64,000 nt of DNA from LMUY01 sp964242925 (GTDB lineage: Bacteria > Pseudomonadota > Alphaproteobacteria > Acetobacterales > Acetobacteraceae): positions 1 to 64,000 of the forward strand of contig CAXTBW010000003.1 of the NCBI GenBank assembly GCA_964242925.1. Reading direction: 5' to 3'. Under the pieces are notes generated by a model. It was not told the DNA's origin, searched no databases, and worked only from the letters and a program-made list of their open reading frames with translations. A program made the translations under genes and the position numbers. Position 1 is the stretch's first letter. Each line of letters opens with the position of its first letter. Below, one piece after another: positions 8,187-16,641 of this stretch.

Positions 8187-9686
8187 ATGTTGAGTCATGA
8201 TGTCCGCGTCCATCCATCCAAGGACGTGCTGCTTCGCGAGGACCAATTGGCGTGGAAGATCGCCGCGGTCGCCGCAGACAAAGTGCGGGTGTTGCCGGAG
8301 GTGGCGGACATGATCGTCAACCGCATCATCGACAACGCCGCCGTCGCGATCGCCTCGGTGAACCGGACGGCCCCCACCTCGGCGCGCGGCATGGCGTTGG
8401 GCCATCCGCGCAAGGGCGGCGCGACCGTGTTCGGCGTCGGGTCCAACAAGCGCGTCAGCCCGGAATGGGCGGCGTGGGCGAACGGCACGGCGGTGCGCGA
8501 GCTGGACCACCACGACACGTTCCTGGCCGCCGATTACTCGCACCCGGGCGACAACATCCCGCCGATCCTGGCGGTGGCGCAGACGATGGAGAAGTCGGGC
8601 GCCGACCTGATCCGCGGCTTGGCGACCGGCTACGAGATCCAGATCGACCTGGTGCGCGCAATCTGCCTGCACGAGCACAAGATCGACCACATCGCGCATC
8701 TCTGCCCGGCGCAGGCGGCGGGGATCGGCACGCTGCTGGGGTTGAAGGCGGACGTGATCTACCAGGCGGTGCAGCAGGCGGTGCACGTCAGCTTCACCAC
8801 GCGACAGTCGCGCAAGGGCGAGATCAGCTCGTGGAAGGCGTATGCGCCGTCGCATGCCGGCAAGCTGGCGATCGAGGCGGTGGACCGCGCGATGCGTGGC
8901 GAAGGCGCGCCGAGCCCGGTGTACGAGGGAGAGGACAGCGTGATCGCGTGGATGCTGGACGGCAAGGACGCCCAGTACTCGGTGCCGCTGCCGGGGCCGA
9001 AGGAGCCGAAGCGCGCGATCATGGACAGCTACACGAAGGAGCACTCGGCCGAGTACCAGAGCCAGGCGCTGATCGACCTGGCGTTCCGCATGCGCGAGCA
9101 GGTGGGCGACTTGAAGAAGATCGAAAGCATCGTCATCCACACCAGCCACCACACCCACTACGTGATCGGCACCGGCGCCAACGACCCGCAGAAGATGGAC
9201 CCGAAGGCGAGCCGGGAGACGCTGGACCACTCGATCATGTACATCTTCGCCGTGGCGCTGCAGGACGGCAGTTGGCACCACGTCGACAGCTACGCCCGCA
9301 AGCGCGCCACGCGGCGGGACACGGTCGATCTGTGGCATAAGATCGAGACCCGCGAGGACCCGGCCTGGACGGAGCGCTACCACTCGCGCGACCCCAACAC
9401 GCTGGCGTTCGGCGCCCGGGTGGAGATCACGCTCAAGGGCGGCCAGGTGATCACCGACGAGCTGGCGATCGCCAACGCGCACCCGCTGGGCGCGACGCCC
9501 TGGCGGCGCGACGACTACATCGGCAAGTTCAACGTGATGACCGAGGGGCTGATCACGCCGAAGGAGGCGGAGCGGTTCCTGCAGGCGGCGCAGGAGGCGG
9601 CCGAGTTGCCGGCCGGGGAACTGCACCGGCTCAACGTCGTGATGCCGAACGGCGCGCTGGTGGAAGCCAAGCCCGGGATTTTCTAA
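8187..9686 (+). CDS. prpD: MmgE/PrpD family 2-methylcitrate dehydratase
   Basis: A 499-residue MmgE/PrpD-fold protein of full family length. It contains the conserved GMALGHPRKGG and LDHHDTF regions near residues 72-110 and HPGDNIPP soon after. PrpD dehydrates 2-methylcitrate to 2-methyl-cis-aconitate in the methylcitrate cycle of propionyl-CoA breakdown. The call is strengthened by the methylcitrate synthase gene 62 bases downstream. GGGAG lies 10 bases before the ATG. No prpB (lyase) gene is present in the window, so the last step must be encoded elsewhere. Confidence 0.92.
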   Translation: MLSHDVRVHPSKDVLLREDQLAWKIAAVAADKVRVLPEVADMIVNRIIDNAAVAIASVNRTAPTSARGMALGHPRKGGATVFGVGSNKRVSPEWAAWANGTAVRELDHHDTFLAADYSHPGDNIPPILAVAQTMEKSGADLIRGLATGYEIQIDLVRAICLHEHKIDHIAHLCPAQAAGIGTLLGLKADVIYQAVQQAVHVSFTTRQSRKGEISSWKAYAPSHAGKLAIEAVDRAMRGEGAPSPVYEGEDSVIAWMLDGKDAQYSVPLPGPKEPKRAIMDSYTKEHSAEYQSQALIDLAFRMREQVGDLKKIESIVIHTSHHTHYVIGTGANDPQKMDPKASRETLDHSIMYIFAVALQDGSWHHVDSYARKRATRRDTVDLWHKIETREDPAWTERYHSRDPNTLAFGARVEITLKGGQVITDELAIANAHPLGATPWRRDDYIGKFNVMTEGLITPKEAERFLQAAQEAAELPAGELHRLNVVMPNGALVEAKPGIF

Positions 9687-9748
9687 CGCTTGCTCGAGAG
9701 CCCTCCGCCGCGGCGGAGGAATCGCCATCTTGGATTGGGAGAAATCGC

Positions 9749-10900
9749 ATGTCTGAAACACTTGTCAACAAGCCGAAGAAATCCGTCGCCCTGTCCGGCA
9801 TCACCGCCGGCAACACGGCGCTGTGCACCGTCGGCCGCACCGGCAACGACCTGCATTACCGAGGTTACGACATCCTCGAAATCGCGGAGACCTGCGAATT
9901 CGAGGAGATCGCGCATCTGCTTGTGCACGGCGCGTTGCCGACCGAGGCGCAGTTGCGCGCCTACAAGACCAAGTTGCACGCTCTGCGCGGCCTGCCCGCC
10001 GCGGTGCGCACGGTGCTGGAGGCGCTGCCCGCCGCCACCCACCCGATGGACGTGATGCGCACCGGCGTGTCGGCGCTGGGCTGCGTGCTGCCGGAGAAGG
10101 ACGACCATAATCATCCGGGCGCGCGCGACATCGCGGACCGGCTGATGGCCTGTCTCGGGTCGATGCTGCTGTACTGGCACCACTGGTCTTCCAACGGCAA
10201 GCGGATCGAACTCGAGACCGACGACGACAGCATCGGCGGGCACTTCCTGCACCTGCTGCACGGCAAGGCGCCGTCGCCGGAATGGGTGCGGGCGATGCAC
10301 ACCTCGCTGAACCTCTATGCGGAGCACGAGTTCAACGCATCCACATTCGCCTGCCGGGTCGTGGCGGGGACGGGCGCGGACATCTACAGCGCGATCACCG
10401 GCGGCATCGGCGCGCTGCGCGGCCCGAAGCACGGCGGCGCCAACGAGGTCGCGCTCGAAATCCAGCAACGTTACGCGAGCCCGGACGAGGCGGAGGCGGA
10501 TGTGCGGCGCCGGGTTGCGAACAAGGAGGTGGTGATCGGGTTCGGCCACCCGGTCTACACGGTGTCCGACCCGCGCAACGTCGTCATCAAGGGCGTGGCG
10601 GAGCGGCTGTCGCAAGCGGCCGGCAATACTGCGATGTACGATATCGCCGACCGGCTGGAAGCAGTGATGGCGGACACCAAGAAGATGTTCGCGAATCTCG
10701 ACTGGTTCAGCGCGGTTTCCTATCACATGATGGGCGTTCCAACGGCGATGTTCACGCCTCTGTTCGTGATCTCGCGCACCTCTGGATGGGCTGCGCACGT
10801 TATCGAGCAGCGCATCGACAACAAGATCATCCGCCCGGCGGCGAACTACACGGGACCGGAGGACCGGGTGTTCGTGCCGCTCGCGCAGCGGACGGCCTGA
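9749..10900 (+). CDS. prpC: 2-methylcitrate synthase / citrate synthase family
   Basis: A 383-residue citrate-synthase-fold enzyme condensing propionyl-CoA with oxaloacetate. The catalytic residues are present: His in YAEHEFNAST near residue 190, His in GFGHPVY near residue 268, and the Asp segment further on. LHYRGYDI near residue 30 and the short length (about 380 rather than 430) are typical of PrpC rather than GltA. GGGAG sits 10 bases before the start. It is co-directional with prpD. Confidence 0.92.
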   Translation: MSETLVNKPKKSVALSGITAGNTALCTVGRTGNDLHYRGYDILEIAETCEFEEIAHLLVHGALPTEAQLRAYKTKLHALRGLPAAVRTVLEALPAATHPMDVMRTGVSALGCVLPEKDDHNHPGARDIADRLMACLGSMLLYWHHWSSNGKRIELETDDDSIGGHFLHLLHGKAPSPEWVRAMHTSLNLYAEHEFNASTFACRVVAGTGADIYSAITGGIGALRGPKHGGANEVALEIQQRYASPDEAEADVRRRVANKEVVIGFGHPVYTVSDPRNVVIKGVAERLSQAAGNTAMYDIADRLEAVMADTKKMFANLDWFSAVSYHMMGVPTAMFTPLFVISRTSGWAAHVIEQRIDNKIIRPAANYTGPEDRVFVPLAQRTA

Positions 10901-11262
10901 CAGAGGAATTCTTAACTGACGAAGTAAAGCCGTCGTTTTTGTTTGACATGCGAACGGCGCGCGAGGAATAGCGGAAGGGCGTGCGCTGCGGTCGATTCGC
11001 GAAGCGTGTCGGCCGCGACGCAGACGGCAGGAGAACGGTCGATGCACCGATGCCGCCTGATGGCTCTGGAGCAAGTGTGGCCCATCTCGCCACGGTCTCG
11101 GCTTGCTCGGCGCGCACGCTGTCGCAGACGCCCTCCGCTGGCGTATTCGGCATGCTGGAAGCGGGACGGTGGAACTGGCTGCTTGGGCGGCCGTTCGCTG
11201 CAACGAGACTTGCAACTACTCTGGCAACTACTCTGGCAACGGCCCTTAAGGAACTTACCAAC
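10901..11262. other. 362-base interval ahead of the histone-like gene
   Basis: No gene is supported here, although the plus-strand frame of the downstream gene stays open back to 10981 by chance. The interval holds a consensus -35 TTGACA (10943-10948), though no good -10 follows at 16-18 bases. It also holds 2.4 copies of a 12-base repeat (11212-11240) and TTAAGGAA (11247-11254), which serves as the ribosome site of the next gene. A long 5' leader or a small RNA is possible. Confidence 0.5.
11212..11240 (+). repeat. 12-base tandem repeat, 2.4 copies
   Basis: Unit GCAACTACTCTG at 11212-11223 and 11224-11235, with a partial third copy GCAAC to 11240. It ends 22 bases before the start codon of the histone-like gene, within its presumed leader. 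Confidence 0.85.
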
Positions 11263-11820
11263 ATGAGCAACGACGATACTTTGATTGCTGTCCCGCGGAC
11301 CCAGGCGATGGCGGTGAAGGCGGCGACCAAGACGACCGCGAAAACTCCTGCGAAGTCTGAAGCGAAGCCGGCCAAGGCGAAGGCTCCGGTCGCGGCGAAG
11401 AAGACGGCTCCGAAGGCTGCTCCGGCCAAAGCGGCTCCGGCTAAGGCTGCGCCAAAGCCGGCCGCTAAGGCTGCGAAGCCGAAGGAAGCGGCCAAGCCCG
11501 CTCCCAAGGCTGCCGCCAAGCCAGCAGCTGCCGCGGTGAGCAAGGCGCCGGCCAAAAAGCCTGCCGCCAAGGCTCCTGCCAAGGCGAAGGCTGCTCCGAA
11601 GCCGGCGCCCAAGGCCGAAGCGAAGGCCGCTCCGAAGGCTGGCGCGAAGACCGCCGCTTCGAAGTCCGAAGCGTCCAAGACGATGCGCACCGCGAAGTCG
11701 CCGGCTGAGCGTTCGGCCGCCGCCAAGGAACTGAGCTCGACTGCGCCGAAGGGCCGCCGTCGGAAGGGCGAAGCTGCGCCGGCGCCGACGACCTCGCAAA
11801 CCAGCGACTCGATAAACTGA
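11263..11820 (+). CDS. Lysine/alanine-rich histone-H1-like protein
   Basis: A 185-residue low-complexity protein made almost entirely of Lys, Ala and Pro from residue 20 to 160, in KAAPKAAPAK-type repeats, with a basic GRRRKG patch near the C-terminus and a Ser/Thr tail. This is the composition of bacterial H1-like nucleoid proteins (HctB/AlgP-like) that coat DNA through their positive charge. ATG 11263 has AAGGA eight bases upstream and begins MSNDDTLIAV, the only non-repetitive segment. A role in chromatin or stationary-phase compaction is inferred from composition. It faces otnC across a strong hairpin. Confidence 0.8.
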   Translation: MSNDDTLIAVPRTQAMAVKAATKTTAKTPAKSEAKPAKAKAPVAAKKTAPKAAPAKAAPAKAAPKPAAKAAKPKEAAKPAPKAAAKPAAAAVSKAPAKKPAAKAPAKAKAAPKPAPKAEAKAAPKAGAKTAASKSEASKTMRTAKSPAERSAAAKELSSTAPKGRRRKGEAAPAPTTSQTSDSIN

Positions 11821-11844
11821 CGCCTGGCTTGCTGATCGCCTTCC

Positions 11845-11875
11845 CCGGGCCGTCCGCTATGTGCGGGCGGTCCGG
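11845..11875. terminator. 13-bp hairpin at histone-like/otnC convergent junction
   Basis: Arms CCGGGCCGTCCGC (11845-11857) and GCGGGCGGTCCGG (11863-11875) pair over all 13 positions (two G-U) around a TATGT loop. Outer CCTGGC (11823-11828) and GCCAGG (11875-11880) add further symmetry. No T-tract follows on either strand. It lies midway between the two stop codons. Confidence 0.7.
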
Positions 11876-11881
11876 CCAGGG

Positions 11882-12508
11882 TCAACCGAAGGTCGTGAGC
11901 AGGTCCTGGACCTGGTCCGGCGTCAACACCCGAGGCGACTGGCCCCGCAGCAGCAGGGCTAGTTTCGCCGCCTCCTCCAATTCCTCCGCCGCGTAGACCG
12001 CGTCGATCAGGGTCGGTCCGGAAACGACCGGACCGTGGTTGGCCAACAGCACCGCTTTCGCATTCGTCGCGGCCGCCGTGATGGCCGGTTCCATGGCCGG
12101 GTCGCCAGGACGGTAGTAGGGCACCAAAGGCAGCGTGCCGCCCGTCCGCATGACGAAATAGGGCGTGAGCGCCGGCATGGCCTCGCCGCCGGGCAGACAG
12201 GCCAGCGCGGTCGCCATGGTGGAGTGCAGGTGCACCACCGCGCCAGCTTGGACGCGCGCGCGATAGAAGGCGCGGTGCATGAACACCTCCTTCGACGGCG
12301 CATCGCCACCGACATGCGCGAAGCCGCGGTCGAGCCGCGACAGACGCGCCGGGTCGAGACGGCCAAGCGAGGAGTTGGTGGGCGTGATCAGGTAGCCGCC
12401 ATCCGGCAGTCGCACGCTGATGTTGCCGGCGCTCCCGACGCTGAAGCCGCGGGCGAACAGGCTTGCGGCCAACTCGACCAGCAACGCGCGGATCGCTTCT
12501 TCCGTCAT
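11882..12508 (-). CDS. otnC: Class II aldolase family, probable 3-oxo-tetronate 4-phosphate decarboxylase
   Basis: A 208-residue class II aldolase/adducin protein. The metal-binding HLHS and the later HG in LLANHGPVV are visible, as are the N-terminal GSAGNISVRL phosphate-binding loop and TPTNSSLG. The acidic residue of KEVFMH is the expected catalytic base. It sits downstream of a DUF1537 acid-sugar kinase with a 4-base overlap, which is the OtnK-OtnC arrangement: OtnK phosphorylates a 3-oxo-tetronate and OtnC decarboxylates it to dihydroxyacetone phosphate. Fuculose-phosphate aldolase activity is an alternative. Confidence 0.82.
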   Translation of the reverse strand: MTEEAIRALLVELAASLFARGFSVGSAGNISVRLPDGGYLITPTNSSLGRLDPARLSRLDRGFAHVGGDAPSKEVFMHRAFYRARVQAGAVVHLHSTMATALACLPGGEAMPALTPYFVMRTGGTLPLVPYYRPGDPAMEPAITAAATNAKAVLLANHGPVVSGPTLIDAVYAAEELEEAAKLALLLRGQSPRVLTPDQVQDLLTTFG

Positions 12509-13761
12509 GACGCGTCGAACGCGGCGGTGAAGAAGCCGCGCCCGCCGAAATTCCCCGACTTGAGCGCCAGCAGCATCGGCGGGCCGTCGCCCTCGGCGTA
12601 GGTCCAGGGCACGCCAGGGTCGATTTCCGCGCCGATGCGCAGACGGCGCACGCCCAATGCGGACACCACGGCGCCCGACGTCTCGCCGCCCGCCACGACC
12701 ATGCGCCGCACGCCGGCGGCAACCAGCCCGGCGGCGACCGCAGCCAACGTTCGTTCCACCAGCGCGCCGGCGGCGTCGCGGCCCAGTTTCGCCTGCAGCG
12801 CGGCCACGCGGTCAGGCGGCGCGGAGGCGGCGATCACCACGGGGGTTTCCCCGAGTTTGCCCTCGGCCCAGTCCAGCGCCTGCCGGGCGAGCGCGTCGGC
12901 GTCAGGCGTCGCGAGCGGGTCCAGCTCCAACGTCGGAACCCGGTCGCGCGCCGTTCCCAGCTGCATCAGCGTGGCGCGCGAGCAGGACCCGGCGAGCACC
13001 GCGGCGTGGCCAGGCGCCGGCGGCAGCGCGGACACGTCGCCGCCGGATTGCAGCAGCCCGGCGGCGCGGAAGTTCTCGGGCAGGCCCATGGCGACGCCCG
13101 AGCCTCCGGTGATCAGCGCGTGACTGGCCGCCGCGGCGCCGATCGCGAACAGGTCGGCGTCGGTGATCGCATCGACGATCGCGTAACGGCGACCTTGTTC
13201 GCGCAACCCGCTCATCGCGCGGCGGATCGCGTCGGCGCCCTGCGTCACGGTGGCCCAGGGGACCAGGCCAACCATTCCGTCGGTCTGGCGCGACAGCACG
13301 CGCACGAGGTTCGGGTCGCGCATGGGGGTGAGCGGATGGTTCTCCATCCCGCTCTCGCTGAGCAGTGCGGCGCCGACGAAAAGGTGGCCCTGGAACACCG
13401 AGCGGGCGTTGGCCGGAAACGCCGGGCACGCCAGCGCGAAGCCGCAGCCGAGCGCCTTGATGAGCGCGTCGGCGACCGGACCGATGTTGCCCTCGTCGGT
13501 GCTGTCGAAGGTGGAGCAGTATTTGTGGAACACCTGGCGGCATCCGGCCGCCTCTAGCCAGCGCAGCGCCGCCAGGCTTTCGCCAACCGCCTGCGCCACG
13601 GGGGCGGTGCGGGATTTCAGCGCGACCACCACGGCGTCCGCGTCCGGCGGAACGCCGTCGGGCACGCCGATGAGCTGCACGGTGCGCATGCCGTTGCGCA
13701 CAAGCGTGGAGGCGAGGTCGGTGGCGCCGGTGAAGTCGTCCGCGATGCAGCCTAGCAGCAT
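12505..13761 (-). CDS. otnK: Four-carbon acid sugar kinase, probable 3-oxo-tetronate kinase (DUF1537)
   Basis: A 418-residue kinase starting MLLGCIADDFTGATDLAS, the N-terminal substrate-binding signature of the SBD_N/NBD_C acid-sugar kinases. The C-terminal nucleotide-binding domain shows VVAGGETSGAVV near residue 365. ATG 13761 is chosen because the ADDFTGATD motif follows immediately. It overlaps the upstream glycosyltransferase by 10 bases and otnC by 4, so all three are coupled. No OtnH/OtnI isomerase or dehydrogenase is beside it. Confidence 0.88.
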   Translation of the reverse strand: MLLGCIADDFTGATDLASTLVRNGMRTVQLIGVPDGVPPDADAVVVALKSRTAPVAQAVGESLAALRWLEAAGCRQVFHKYCSTFDSTDEGNIGPVADALIKALGCGFALACPAFPANARSVFQGHLFVGAALLSESGMENHPLTPMRDPNLVRVLSRQTDGMVGLVPWATVTQGADAIRRAMSGLREQGRRYAIVDAITDADLFAIGAAAASHALITGGSGVAMGLPENFRAAGLLQSGGDVSALPPAPGHAAVLAGSCSRATLMQLGTARDRVPTLELDPLATPDADALARQALDWAEGKLGETPVVIAASAPPDRVAALQAKLGRDAAGALVERTLAAVAAGLVAAGVRRMVVAGGETSGAVVSALGVRRLRIGAEIDPGVPWTYAEGDGPPMLLALKSGNFGGRGFFTAAFDAS

Positions 13762-14690
13762 GTCGCCTCCACGAATCGTTCCGCCTGCGTGCGCCAGGTC
13801 GGCAGGGTCTGGCCGGTGCGCCAAGCGGCTTCGGCCATGTCGGCGCGCAGGCCCTCGTCGAAGATCAGCCGACGCAGCGACTTGGACAAGGTGACCTCGT
13901 CGCCGACGTCGCAGACGACGCCGCACTCAGGGGTCACCAAGCTCGCCGCTGCGCCGCCGCTGGTCACGGCGACGGGCAGACCGCGGCGCAGCGCTTCGGC
14001 GACCGCGGCGCCATGGCCTTCCCATTCGGTGGCCAGCGCGAAGATGTCGGCGCCGCGCCACGCTGCCTCGAGCGACGCGGCGTCGAGCGTGCCGGCGAAC
14101 TGGACGCCGCTGCCGGCGAGGCTGCGCAACTCGGCGGCATGGGCCGGGTCACGGTCCGGGTCGCCAACGATCACCAGCCGCCACGGCAGGTCGAACAGGC
14201 GGTTCAGCGCGCGCAGCAGCACGGCGTGGCCCTTGCGCGGGACCAGCGCGCCAATCGACAGGATCGTGCAGCCGGGCCCGCCGGAGCCTTCGCTGCGCGG
14301 TGCGTCCGGCACGCCCGGCGGGATCACGATGGTCGAGTCCGGCGCCACGCCGAACTCGGCGACCAGCCGGTCGCGCACGAGGTCGCTGGTGACGATGATC
14401 CGGCGCAGCAACGGCAGGCGTTCGCGTTCGGCGGCGCGTGCGGCGTCGCGCTCGGCGTCGCGGGCGAGCGGCGTCGTGTGGTGGATGAGGCCGACGGCGC
14501 CGGCAAGCATCGACAGCGGCGCCGATCGGAGCGCCAGGCCGTCCACGACGCGAACGGACGCGGTCCCGGGTTCGCCGGTGAGAACGGTGTGGCCGGTCTC
14601 GGTCAGCGCGGCGCACAGCGACTGGATGTAGGCTGCGCCTCCCTCGATGGGACGGCCAGTCTGCGCCTGCGTGAAATGAAACTCCGCCAT
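13752..14690 (-). CDS. Glycosyltransferase family 4 (GT-B)
   Basis: A 312-residue glycosyltransferase, short for the family because the N-terminal domain is compact. It shows VIPPGVPDA (end of the first Rossmann domain), SIGALVPRKGH (start of the second), VIVGDP, and the C-terminal E-x7-E region (EWEGHGAAVAEALRRGLPV). The start at ATG 14690 is not backed by a clear ribosome site. It lies 31 bases after the FlgN-like gene and overlaps otnK, so it sits between flagellar and sugar-acid genes. A role in flagellin or surface glycosylation is possible but only positional. Confidence 0.85.
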   Translation of the reverse strand: MAEFHFTQAQTGRPIEGGAAYIQSLCAALTETGHTVLTGEPGTASVRVVDGLALRSAPLSMLAGAVGLIHHTTPLARDAERDAARAAERERLPLLRRIIVTSDLVRDRLVAEFGVAPDSTIVIPPGVPDAPRSEGSGGPGCTILSIGALVPRKGHAVLLRALNRLFDLPWRLVIVGDPDRDPAHAAELRSLAGSGVQFAGTLDAASLEAAWRGADIFALATEWEGHGAAVAEALRRGLPVAVTSGGAAASLVTPECGVVCDVGDEVTLSKSLRRLIFDEGLRADMAEAAWRTGQTLPTWRTQAERFVEATCC

Positions 14691-14721
14691 GGCCCGGCGA
14701 TACCACGGCAACCAGGCGGCG

Positions 14722-15093
14722 TCACACTCGCGCGGAAAGCGCCCATCCAGTCGCCGGGCGCGCCGCGTAGCTGCCGGAGCGGCCGTAGCGCGGCGCCGGA
14801 TTGGATGCGCGCGCAGCGCCGGCCAGCACGCCGAGCACGCGCGTCTGCACGGCGATGGCGCGTTCGAGCAGCCGGCGGTTCTCGTCGGCCAGCGCGCGCA
14901 GGCGGATGGCGGCGGCGCGCAGGGCCGGGGTCGGCGCCGCTGCGGGCCGCGCTGCGGCGAAGGATGCGGCGGCCGTCTGCTTGCGTGCGAGCAGCGCGGC
15001 GGCGGCGGGCAGGTCCAATGCCTGCAGCGCTGCGTTCTCGGCGGCGACGGCGTCGGCGAGCGTTTCGATTGCATTGATAAGGCCGGGGGTCAT
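14722..15093 (-). CDS. FlgN-like flagellar export chaperone (tentative)
   Basis: A 123-residue, almost wholly helical, Ala/Leu-rich protein. Its heptad-like pattern (IETLADAVAAENAALQALD, then RLRALADENRRLLERAI) resembles FlgN, the cytoplasmic chaperone for the hook-filament junction proteins FlgK and FlgL. The C-terminal tail with YGRSGSYA is typical of alphaproteobacterial members as I recall them. Its start overlaps the flgJ-type stop (ATGA), placing it in the flgI operon. Sequence identity in this family is low, so the call leans on size, helicity and position. Confidence 0.6.
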   Translation of the reverse strand: MTPGLINAIETLADAVAAENAALQALDLPAAAALLARKQTAAASFAAARPAAAPTPALRAAAIRLRALADENRRLLERAIAVQTRVLGVLAGAARASNPAPRYGRSGSYAARPATGWALSARV

Positions 15094-15374
15094 CGCGTGC
15101 TGCTTTCCTGCATGTGGAGCATCTGGCGGAACACGGGCTGCGCGATGCCTAATCCGCCGGCGTGGGCGATCTGCTTGGCGAGCGAGTCGATCAGCATGGG
15201 CTTCCAGGCGGTCTCCGCCTGGCCGCCGCCGAGCGGCGAGGCGGCGAGGTCCACGGTGTCGAACATCGGCTTGAGGAACTCGTTGAGCGCCATGGCCTCG
15301 AAGTCCTGCGCGGCCTTCCAGGCTTTCTGCACACTCGCCGGGGGCAGGTTGGTTTGGATGGCGGGGGCGTCCAT
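15090..15374 (-). CDS. flgJ: FlgJ-type rod-binding protein (rod domain only)
   Basis: A 94-residue protein with the Rod-binding (PF10135) pattern AAQDFEAMALNEFLKPMFDTVD and a later W-KPMLIDSLAKQIAHAGGLGIA. Enterobacterial FlgJ carries a C-terminal muramidase that is absent here, as in other alphaproteobacteria, so peptidoglycan cutting for the rod must come from another enzyme. It overlaps flgI by one base (TGATG) and the FlgN-like gene by four. Confidence 0.88.
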   Translation of the reverse strand: MDAPAIQTNLPPASVQKAWKAAQDFEAMALNEFLKPMFDTVDLAASPLGGGQAETAWKPMLIDSLAKQIAHAGGLGIAQPVFRQMLHMQESSTR

Positions 15375-16471
15375 CAGCGCACCTGCAGATCGGCTTGCAG
15401 CGCGCCGGCGGCCTTGATGGACTGCAGGATGCTGATCATGTCGCGTGGCCCCACCCCCAGCGCGTTGAGGCTGGCGACCAGATCGCGCAACGTCACGCTG
15501 CCCTGGATGATGCCGAGCCGCTTGTCCGACGCGTCGTCCACCTGGACGTTGGTTCGCGGCACGGTGGTGGTGGCGCCATTCGACAGCGGGCCCGGCTGCG
15601 ACACCTGCGGCGTCTCGGTCACGCGGATGGTGAGGTTGCCCTGGGCGATCGCGACGGTGCTGACGCGGACGTTGGCGCCGATGACGATCGTGCCGCTGGC
15701 TTCGTCGATGACGACGATGGCCGGGCTGTCCGGTTCGACCCGCAGCTCCCCGATAATGCCCAGCGCGTCGACGACGTTGCGACCGCCGAGGTTGAGCGCG
15801 ACAGTGCGGGGGTCGCGCGCCGCGGCCACCCCGCCGCCGAGCGCCGCGTTGATGGCGACCTGGATACGGTGGGCGGTGGTGAGGTCCGGGTTGCGCAGCC
15901 CAAGCCGCAGCTCCGGCCTGGCGCCCAGCGCGTAGGGCAGTTCCTTCTCCACGGTGGCGCCGTTGCTGATGCGGCCGGCGGTCGGGATGTTGCGGGTGAC
16001 GGAGCTTGCGGCGCCGCGCGCGGCGATGGCGCCGGTGGCGAGCGCGCCCTGTCCGACTGCGTAGACCTCGCCATCGGCGCCGAGCAGCGGGGTGACCAGC
16101 AGGGTGCCGCCAGTGAGGTCCTTCGCGTCGCCCAGGGCGGAGACGGCGATGTCGATCCGGCTGCCGCCGCGGGCGAAGGCGGGCAGGTTGGCGGTGACCA
16201 TGACGGCGGCGACGTTCTTGGTCTGCAGTTGGGCCGCCTGGTCGCGGGTGTTGACGCCGAGTCGCTCCAGCATGCCGATCAGCGACTGCCGGGTGAACAC
16301 GGCGTTGTCCAGGCGGTCGCCGGTGCCGTTGAGGCCGACGACGAGGCCGTAGCCGATAAGCTGGTTCTCACGGATGCCTTCGACGTCCGCGATGTCCTTG
16401 ATGCGGACCTCGGCGGCGGCGAGAACGCCCCCGAAACTGGGAATAAGGGTGAGGACCGCGAGGATGAGCAT
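15374..16471 (-). CDS. flgI: Flagellar P-ring protein FlgI
   Basis: A 365-residue periplasmic P-ring subunit. A cleavable signal peptide (MLILAVLTLIPSFGGVLAAA) precedes EVRIKDIADVEGIRENQLIGYGLVVGLNGTGD, the FlgI hallmark. RVVGRNVVDAL-like and GPRDMISILQSIKAAGAL segments close the protein. ATG 16471 is preferred to an upstream TTG at 16516: the sigma-54 promoter at 16533-16547 would place the transcript start at about 16521, leaving no room for a ribosome site before the TTG. It is the first gene of flgI-flgJ-flgN-like. Confidence 0.96.
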   Translation of the reverse strand: MLILAVLTLIPSFGGVLAAAEVRIKDIADVEGIRENQLIGYGLVVGLNGTGDRLDNAVFTRQSLIGMLERLGVNTRDQAAQLQTKNVAAVMVTANLPAFARGGSRIDIAVSALGDAKDLTGGTLLVTPLLGADGEVYAVGQGALATGAIAARGAASSVTRNIPTAGRISNGATVEKELPYALGARPELRLGLRNPDLTTAHRIQVAINAALGGGVAAARDPRTVALNLGGRNVVDALGIIGELRVEPDSPAIVVIDEASGTIVIGANVRVSTVAIAQGNLTIRVTETPQVSQPGPLSNGATTTVPRTNVQVDDASDKRLGIIQGSVTLRDLVASLNALGVGPRDMISILQSIKAAGALQADLQVR

Positions 16472-16532
16472 TCGCAAAGGGTGCGTCTTTCCGGCTCGTT
16501 CAGCTTTAGGCGGCAAAGTCGGTCGGGAGAGC

Positions 16533-16547
16533 GCAAGCGGCGTGCCA
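16533..16547 (-). promoter_or_regulatory. Sigma-54 promoter of flgI
   Basis: On the minus strand the sequence is TGGCACGCCGCTTGC, matching the RpoN consensus TGGCACG-N4-TTGC at every fixed position (GG and GC 10 bases apart). It lies 62 bases upstream of the flgI ATG. A second near-identical site precedes flgF. Confidence 0.85.
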
Positions 16548-16641
16548 GCCTAAATCGGCGTGAATTGGCTTATTTGGCGCGGCGTGGGGTCGGCAAATGT
16601 TGCCGCTGGGCATGAGGAGCAGGGCGCATGGTGGTTTGGGC

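Noticed and set aside
11212..11240. Short tandem repeat as a CRISPR remnant
   Set aside because: Units are 12 bases with no spacers and no cas genes nearby.
10981..11262. N-terminal extension of the histone-like protein in the same frame
   Set aside because: No ribosome site upstream of 10981, non-repetitive Arg/Ser composition unlike the rest, and a good AAGGA before ATG 11263.
16567..16580. A GG-N10-GC element that might be a sigma-54 promoter for fliX
   Set aside because: Only TGGC and the final GC match; the other positions differ from consensus, unlike the two strong sites on the opposite strand.
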